Positions 59,344 to 64,000 of a stretch of 64,000 nt of DNA are shown here, piece after piece. How positions within the stretch are numbered: position 1 is the stretch's first letter; each line of letters begins with the position of its first letter. Source of the stretch: Chitinophagaceae bacterium DXS (GTDB lineage Bacteria > Bacteroidota > Bacteroidia > Chitinophagales > Chitinophagaceae); contig CP128386.1 of the NCBI GenBank assembly GCA_030345135.1, positions 1,023,129-1,087,128 of the forward strand, in the 5' to 3' direction. The translations under genes and the position numbers were made by a program. Under the pieces are notes generated by a model. That model worked only from the letters and a program-made list of their open reading frames with translations, was not told where the DNA came from and made no database searches.

Positions 59344-59571
59344 TGCTTTCGCAATTGATGAACAGCATCCAATTACAAGAATAATTTAGAAACCGCTTAG
59401 AAGATCAATCTCCATGGTAAACGAGAAATAGCTGAAAGCCGATAGCTGTCAGCTTTCAGCTATGAACTTTGTGCTTTCGCAATTGATGAATAGCATCCAA
59501 TTAAAAGAATAATTTAGAAGCCGCTTAGAAGAACAATCTCCAGGGGAAACGAGAAATTGCTGATAGCTGAT
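59316..59571 (+). repeat. Two tandem copies of a 128-bp unit
   Basis: 59316-59443 and 59444-59571 are about nine-tenths identical. Each begins with AGCTGTC heptads, has a unique middle (CTTTGTGCTTTCGCAATTGA…), and ends in GAGAAAT before the next heptads. The heptads at the borders probably promoted the duplication. Confidence 0.88.
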
Positions 59572-59620
59572 AGCTGATAGCTGATGGCTGATTGCTGATA
59601 GCTGAAAGCTGACAGCTAAG
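59558..59620 (-). repeat. Nine-unit heptad array covering a stop codon
   Basis: TGCTGAT, AGCTGAT (three times), GGCTGAT, TGCTGAT, AGCTGAA, AGCTGAC, AGCTAAG. The last unit contains the complement of the TAG stop of the dehydrogenase gene. Confidence 0.93.
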
Positions 59621-60482
59621 AAAGCGCCAACGCGAGCGCCGTAACATCATAATCTCCCATGCCTTTCTCTATACATTTATTCATCTGCTGCTGCAGCAAC
59701 TTTCCCAACGGCATGTTGGCTTGCGTTTCTGAGGCCTGTTCTGCTACCAGGTTTACATCTTTTAGTGCAAGCTTTAAACTGAATGCCGCAGGCTGATAGG
59801 CTTCTTTCAACAAAAGGTTGCCATAGTTGATGTATGCCGGTGCTGCAAAAATGGTCTGTGTAAGCATGTTCATCCATTGTTCTGCATCAATGCCGCTGTG
59901 CCTGGCAAGGCTAATGCCTTCAGACATTGCCTGTATGGCAGATACAATCAAATAGTTGCTGCAGAGTTTGGCTGTATTGGCTGCGCCTGCATCTTCTCCA
60001 TAGGTCCATATATTAACAGCACCAGCATCATGCAGAATAGGTTCAATTACATCCTGTAATTCTTCGTTGCCTGATACGAGAAAATTAAGCTTCCTTGCTT
60101 TTGCTGCTTCGGGTCTGCCAAGTATTGGAGCTGTTATATAATTGTTGTTATGTTGCTGATGCAGTTGCGCAAGTGCAATTGAAGTGGCAGGCAATATGGT
60201 GCTCATGGAAATATGGATGCCTTCGGCTTTTAAATTGGCTGCAATTCCGTTTTCGCCCTGCGTAATATTATTAATGGCAGCATCGTCAGATACAATACTG
60301 ATAACAATATCGCACAAGGACGCCAGTTCCTTTACTGACTGGCAAAGCGTTGCTCCTTTGGCGATCAAATGCTGTGCTTTTGCCGCAGTTCTGTTGTAGA
60401 CATATAGTTCTTTCCTTTTCTCCAGTAAATTTTCTGCAATAGGCGTACCCAGGTTTCCTAAACCAATAAAGCCGATTTTCAT
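59616..60482 (-). CDS. NAD(P)-dependent beta-hydroxyacid dehydrogenase (6PGDH/HIBADH-like)
   Basis: A 288-residue protein. The ATG at 60482 is preferred, as MKIGFIGLGNLGTPIAENL is the standard start with the GxGxxG motif; a longer frame adds 26 unlikely residues. The N-terminal Rossmann domain is followed by an all-helical domain with the catalytic Lys region GAANTAKLCSNYLIV and KDVNLVAEQASE near the end. Members reduce or oxidise 3-hydroxy acids such as 3-hydroxyisobutyrate or glyoxylate derivatives. The APILGRPEAAKARKLNFLVSG region fits the glyoxylate-reductase/HIBADH substrate loop. The exact substrate is unknown. Confidence 0.85.
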   Translation of the reverse strand: MKIGFIGLGNLGTPIAENLLEKRKELYVYNRTAAKAQHLIAKGATLCQSVKELASLCDIVISIVSDDAAINNITQGENGIAANLKAEGIHISMSTILPATSIALAQLHQQHNNNYITAPILGRPEAAKARKLNFLVSGNEELQDVIEPILHDAGAVNIWTYGEDAGAANTAKLCSNYLIVSAIQAMSEGISLARHSGIDAEQWMNMLTQTIFAAPAYINYGNLLLKEAYQPAAFSLKLALKDVNLVAEQASETQANMPLGKLLQQQMNKCIEKGMGDYDVTALALALS

Positions 60483-60533
60483 ACATTGATTTTTGTGGTG
60501 AGGAATGACGTTTTTTCTTACACGGACCTTTTT

Positions 60534-60561
60534 CAAATATAAAAAACTAGGGTCATACAAG
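60534..60561 (-). promoter_or_regulatory. Candidate promoter of the dehydrogenase gene
   Basis: On the minus strand CTTG (60561-60558), 16 nt, TATATTTG (60541-60534), 51 nt before the ATG. The -7 box is perfect but the spacer is short. Confidence 0.4.
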
Positions 60562-60641
60562 TACCGGTTTGGACTTAACTTGTTTAAAAATTATTATAAA
60601 GTAATATGTGTTTGAGGCAAATATTTTAATCGGCGGAACGA

Positions 60642-60670
60642 TTTGCGAATTTCATTTTACTGTATGTTTG
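60642..60670 (+). promoter_or_regulatory. Candidate promoter of the DUF3857 gene
   Basis: TTTG (60642-60645), 17 nt, TATGTTTG (60663-60670), 22 nt before the start codon. The boxes fit well; the spacer is two short of the optimum. Confidence 0.5.
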
Positions 60671-60692
60671 GCAACTAATTTATACCTTAACA

Positions 60693-63305
60693 ATGTCTGC
60701 AAGATTAGTACCCTTTTTACTCTGTATCCTGTGTAATGTACTCTATGCCTCGGAAAAAGTATCCATCAAACCAGCGCCTTCATGGCTGCTGAAGATGCAT
60801 GTGGATTTGAATCGCAAACCAAATCAGCGAAATATAAGTGATGGATATTATATGGAGTTGAGTGACAACCAGGTAAATATTTCTCAGCAAACATCTTACT
60901 TCCATTTTATCCGGCACATTGTTAATGAATCCGGCGTTCAAAATGGTTCGGAGGTCTCGGTGACTTTTGCGCCCGCCTATGAAAATGTTTCTTTCCATGA
61001 GATTACGATCTGGCGTGAAGGAAAAGTAGTAAGTACACTTTCAAAAGAGCAGATAAAGATTGCCGAGGAAGAATCCGACGCATCTTCTTATCAATATAAT
61101 GGAACAAAGCGGACGTATGTTCTGCTGAAAGATGTGAGAAAAGATGACCGCATAGAAGTGGCTTATTCCGTCAAGGGGTTTAATCCCGTATTTAGTGGCA
61201 AGTATGAAAGTGAATTTTATTTTGTTAAGACCACGGAGATCTGCAATTATTTCAGGACTGTAATTGCACCGAAAGGAAGAACATTCTATTTCAAATATTT
61301 TGATCATGCACCCGCCCCTGTAGAAAGTGATCAGGGAAACGATCATATTTATCAGTGGGATAATCCAGAATTAAAACTGTATGAGAGCGAAAATAACACG
61401 CCAGGATGGTACTATGGTTATCCCTATGCATCGATGACTGAATACAGCAATTGGAAGGATGTAGCTGACTGGGGATTACAAACATTTAAAAACTATGACT
61501 ATAATATTTCTGGTGCTTTAAAGGAGAAAATTGCACAATGGAATAAGGAGACTGCAGGCGATCAGGATGCATTTATTGAGAAAGCTTTGCAGTTTGTGCA
61601 AAACCAGGTCCGTTATCTTGGGTTGGAGATGGGGGAGAATACACACAAACCACATTCGCCGGACGAAGTTTTCAAGAACAGGTTCGGAGATTGTAAAGAC
61701 AAATCCCTGTTGCTAACTGCAATTCTTAAGCAGCAAAATATCTCCGCCTATGTTGTGCTGGTGAATACCAATATGCGTAGCAAATTGACAGAATCAGCGC
61801 CGGGCGCAACGCAATTCAACCACGCTATTGTTGCCATTGAAAGAAGTGATGATTTATACATTTATGTCGATCCCACTTTTACGCATCAGATGGGAAGCAT
61901 CGCAAACATCTATGTGCCGGCATTTGAATGGGGATTGATGTTGCGGAAGGGAACCAATGATCTGAGCCGGGTAGTTCAGGGAGGCATCACATCAACTGCT
62001 GTTAAAGAAACATTCTATATCACAGCAAAAGGCAAGGGTGAAAGCAGGATGGAAGTTCAATCTGAGTATAAAGGTGGCGCCGCTGATGATATGCGAAGCA
62101 CTTTCTCAGAAAACAGTTTCCGGGATCTTGAAGACAGCTATGTGAAATATTATGCAAAAAGCTATGAAGGCATTAAGCAGACGAATGAATTTAAGATAGT
62201 GGACGATAGTCTTGCCAACAAACTCACCATCAACAAGTATTATACAATACCCCAGATGTGGACGACCGAAAATGGTGTGGACAAATTTAACGTTACCAGC
62301 TTCCCGATCTACAACAGCCTGCCCAATCCAACTACCTTAACAACTGATGTTCCACAGGTTTTGGAATTTCCGTTAAATATACAGCATACGTTGAGCCTCA
62401 ACATGCCTTCGGAGTGGTCATTCGACTATGATCCGGTAAGAATCTCCACTGATTCCTATGAGTTTGTTTTTTTGCCATCGGTGGTTGGTAATAAAATAGA
62501 ACTTGTTTATAGCCTTAAAACACTTAAAGATCATGTACCGGTAAAAGATCTTGCAGCATATAAAGAAGATTATAAAAAGATGGTTGATCTGTTAGAGTTT
62601 AAGTTTACTTCGAATGGAAATGTGCCGTCCAAAAAACAGACGCATGGTGTTAGCGGTGATGCGTTTAATACTTGGTCCGCGTTATATGCCGCAGTAGCGC
62701 TTGCGCTTTTTTTCCTGCTGTTCATCTATTTAAACAAACAGTCTGTTCATACAGAAGCTTTTCAACATTGGCATGAGGAACCTCGTTTGACAGGATGGGT
62801 TATAGTACTGGGTATAACGCTGGGTCTTTCGTTGCTATTGAACGTGGTAAGTTTTGTAAAGATCAACTACTTTAGCAATGGATCATGGGAGGCAATTACT
62901 GCTTCAGGGGGCAAAACCATGCAGTTTATTTATGTGTTTGAGCTTGTCTGTTTTCTTTTCCGGATTTGCGGATTAATCGCATTGCTCTATTGGTACTTTC
63001 AAAAGCGGGATATATTTCCGCGTATGTTTATAGGCTTCAATGTAAATGTAATTATGCTCAGCTTTTTACTGACAACAACCTATAGTACTGTAAAGTCAAA
63101 TCCAACGTTCGGCGATCTTACCAAAAACGGCGTGACCTCGACTGCCCGAGCCTTTTTTTATGCAGCAATCTGGATTACTTATGTACTTAGATCGGAACAG
63201 GTGAAAAGAACGTTTATCTACCCATTCAGCAAAAAAGGAAAAGCGAATCAAGGTAATGGCAATAGAGTAGCCGAAGCACTCGAAGAAGAGTTTAAAAATG
63301 AATAG
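60693..63305 (+). CDS. DUF3857-transglutaminase-like protein with C-terminal membrane domain
   Basis: An 870-residue protein. A signal peptide (about residues 1-19) leads to a DUF3857 beta domain (40-260). A transglutaminase-like papain fold follows (about 270-420), with catalytic Cys in NRFGDCKDKSLLL, His in ATQFNHAIVAIE and Asp in YVDPTF. After another beta region, the C-terminal 200 residues contain one isolated helix (WSALYAAVALALFFLLFIYL) and a DUF2569-like four-helix block starting LTGWVIVLGITLGLSLLL. The active fold should be periplasmic. The substrate is unknown. It is a single gene converging on metG. Confidence 0.85.
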   Translation: MSARLVPFLLCILCNVLYASEKVSIKPAPSWLLKMHVDLNRKPNQRNISDGYYMELSDNQVNISQQTSYFHFIRHIVNESGVQNGSEVSVTFAPAYENVSFHEITIWREGKVVSTLSKEQIKIAEEESDASSYQYNGTKRTYVLLKDVRKDDRIEVAYSVKGFNPVFSGKYESEFYFVKTTEICNYFRTVIAPKGRTFYFKYFDHAPAPVESDQGNDHIYQWDNPELKLYESENNTPGWYYGYPYASMTEYSNWKDVADWGLQTFKNYDYNISGALKEKIAQWNKETAGDQDAFIEKALQFVQNQVRYLGLEMGENTHKPHSPDEVFKNRFGDCKDKSLLLTAILKQQNISAYVVLVNTNMRSKLTESAPGATQFNHAIVAIERSDDLYIYVDPTFTHQMGSIANIYVPAFEWGLMLRKGTNDLSRVVQGGITSTAVKETFYITAKGKGESRMEVQSEYKGGAADDMRSTFSENSFRDLEDSYVKYYAKSYEGIKQTNEFKIVDDSLANKLTINKYYTIPQMWTTENGVDKFNVTSFPIYNSLPNPTTLTTDVPQVLEFPLNIQHTLSLNMPSEWSFDYDPVRISTDSYEFVFLPSVVGNKIELVYSLKTLKDHVPVKDLAAYKEDYKKMVDLLEFKFTSNGNVPSKKQTHGVSGDAFNTWSALYAAVALALFFLLFIYLNKQSVHTEAFQHWHEEPRLTGWVIVLGITLGLSLLLNVVSFVKINYFSNGSWEAITASGGKTMQFIYVFELVCFLFRICGLIALLYWYFQKRDIFPRMFIGFNVNVIMLSFLLTTTYSTVKSNPTFGDLTKNGVTSTARAFFYAAIWITYVLRSEQVKRTFIYPFSKKGKANQGNGNRVAEALEEEFKNE

Positions 63306-63327
63306 CGTAGCTTGTTCTTCATAAAAG

Positions 63328-63365
63328 AAAAACCGCAGACAAAGTACATCATCTGCGGTTTTTTT
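63328..63365. terminator. Bidirectional terminator DUF3857 gene / metG
   Basis: AAAAACCGCAGA (63328-63339) pairs perfectly with TCTGCGGTTTTT (63352-63363) over a 12-nt loop. T-runs follow on both strands. Confidence 0.88.
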
Positions 63366-63417
63366 ATATAGTTAAAAGTTCAACAGTTTTAAAGTAAAGT
63401 GACCTGTTCAAAATTGA

Positions 63418-63452
63418 GCACCTCGTACTTCAAACATCGTACTTCGTACTTT
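63418..63452 (-). repeat. Heptad array, GTACTTC family, at the metG stop
   Basis: GCACCTC, GTACTTC, AAACATC, GTACTTC, GTACTTT; the last unit runs into the complement of the TAA stop of metG. Confidence 0.88.
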
Positions 63453-63999
63453 AACTGACTCCTGCGCCAGCGTTGATCTGCTCTTCAGGATTTACAAAAT
63501 GAAGTTTGCCACTTGCATCTTCAGCCATCAATATCATGCCGTTGCTTTCTATGCCGCGCATTTTACGTGGTGCAAGATTTATAACAACAACAACCTGTTT
63601 GCCGACGATATCTTCAGGTTTGAAATGCATTGCAATACCTGATACAATTGTTCTTGTTTCGAAGCCTAGATCGACGGAAAGCTTCAATAATTTGTCTGCT
63701 TTCTCAACTTTTTCTGCGGTAACGATTTTTCCCACGCGAAGATCCAGTTTGGCAAAATCATCATATACGATTTCTGATTTCACCGGAGCCGTTTCTTTTA
63801 CCGGTTCAGTAGCAGGTGCGGCAGTAGCTTTCTGTTTGGATGCTTCCTGCAATTTTGTGATCTGGGCTTTTACTTCATCATCTTCAATTTTTCTGAACAG
63901 CAATTCAGGAGCGCGGAGTGTGTATCCTACACTCAACAATTTCATGCTTCCTGCATTGCTCCATTCCAATACTTTATCAACCAGCTTCATCATGTGCAG
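63451..63999 (-). CDS. metG: Methionyl-tRNA synthetase, C-terminal part
   Basis: The frame is open to the window edge, so only the last 182 or so residues are seen. They start in the helical anticodon-binding end (KLVDKVLEWSNAGSMKLL), pass a linker rich in Ala, Thr, Lys and Pro, and finish with the OB-fold tRNA-binding domain (Trbp111 type): FAKLDLRVGKIVTAEKVEKA, DLGFETRTIVSGIAMHF, VVVVINLAPRKMRGIESNGMI. This appended domain is usual at the C-terminus of dimeric MetRS. A stand-alone tRNA-binding protein is less likely because the upstream frame continues as MetRS-like sequence. Confidence 0.88.
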   Translation of the reverse strand: MHMMKLVDKVLEWSNAGSMKLLSVGYTLRAPELLFRKIEDDEVKAQITKLQEASKQKATAAPATEPVKETAPVKSEIVYDDFAKLDLRVGKIVTAEKVEKADKLLKLSVDLGFETRTIVSGIAMHFKPEDIVGKQVVVVINLAPRKMRGIESNGMILMAEDASGKLHFVNPEEQINAGAGVS

Positions 64000-64000
64000 C

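Larger units (their letters stand above)
59276..59615. other. 340-bp repeat spacer
   Basis: Built almost wholly from heptad arrays and a two-copy 128-bp repeat; no gene seen. Confidence 0.7.

Overview
The window looks like chromosomal DNA of a Bacteroidota bacterium, most likely the Chitinophagaceae or a close relative. Supporting signs are promoters of the Bacteroidota primary-sigma type (TTTG, about 19 nt, TAnnTTTG), many short lipoprotein signals (…SC, …AC), families typical of the phylum (DUF5683 after parB, DUF6515, DUF2092, DUF3857-transglutaminase), an ECF sigma factor next to an anti-sigma-like/beta-barrel protein, and moderate-to-low GC. No IS element, phage, CRISPR array, rRNA or tRNA was seen. 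Both ends cut a gene: an MtfA-like peptidase on the left and methionyl-tRNA synthetase on the right.

Layout. 0-12.6 kb: MtfA-like peptidase (partial), Gfo/Idh oxidoreductase, PQQ-type sugar dehydrogenase lipoprotein, small barrel protein, aconitase, PspC plus two paralogous AraC regulators, kdsA, an SDR-type threonine dehydrogenase and RNase Z. 12.6-20.7 kb: eight consecutive paralogous lipoproteins of about 300 aa in two transcription units, each opened by a near-duplicate promoter and leader. 20.7-33 kb: M28 peptidase, esterase, a lipoprotein, DUF6515/DUF2092 pair, dapA, accA, rpe, TPR lipoprotein, a small membrane protein and two SDR enzymes. 33-39 kb: Rrf2 regulator, then a GCS2-type carboxylate-amine ligase and an ATP-grasp enzyme with a divergent esterase, and an M14 peptidase. 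39-49 kb: two-component system, metallophosphoesterase, UPF0173 hydrolase, parA-parB-DUF5683-dapB, and an insertion carrying a parB remnant and a second DUF5683 gene between 200-bp direct repeats. 49-64 kb: ECF sigma with anti-sigma/barrel fusion and lipoprotein, bioB, Ycf48-like protein, tcdA, AraC plus MBL-fold hydrolase, Fe-S membrane protein, a 6PGDH-like dehydrogenase, DUF3857 protein and metG.

The most unusual signals are: (1) the eight-gene lipoprotein array; (2) more than two dozen intergenic arrays with a strict 7-nt period in several sequence families, many starting in or beside a stop codon and often paired as inverted arrays between convergent genes; (3) the 1,357-bp parB'/DUF5683 insertion, which looks like a single-crossover integration; (4) the GCS2 + ATP-grasp + esterase locus, which may make an uncharacterised peptide-like metabolite; (5) a 21-bp-spaced direct repeat between an AraC gene and an MBL-fold gene. 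All calls come from reading the sequence and remembered family features; no search was run.
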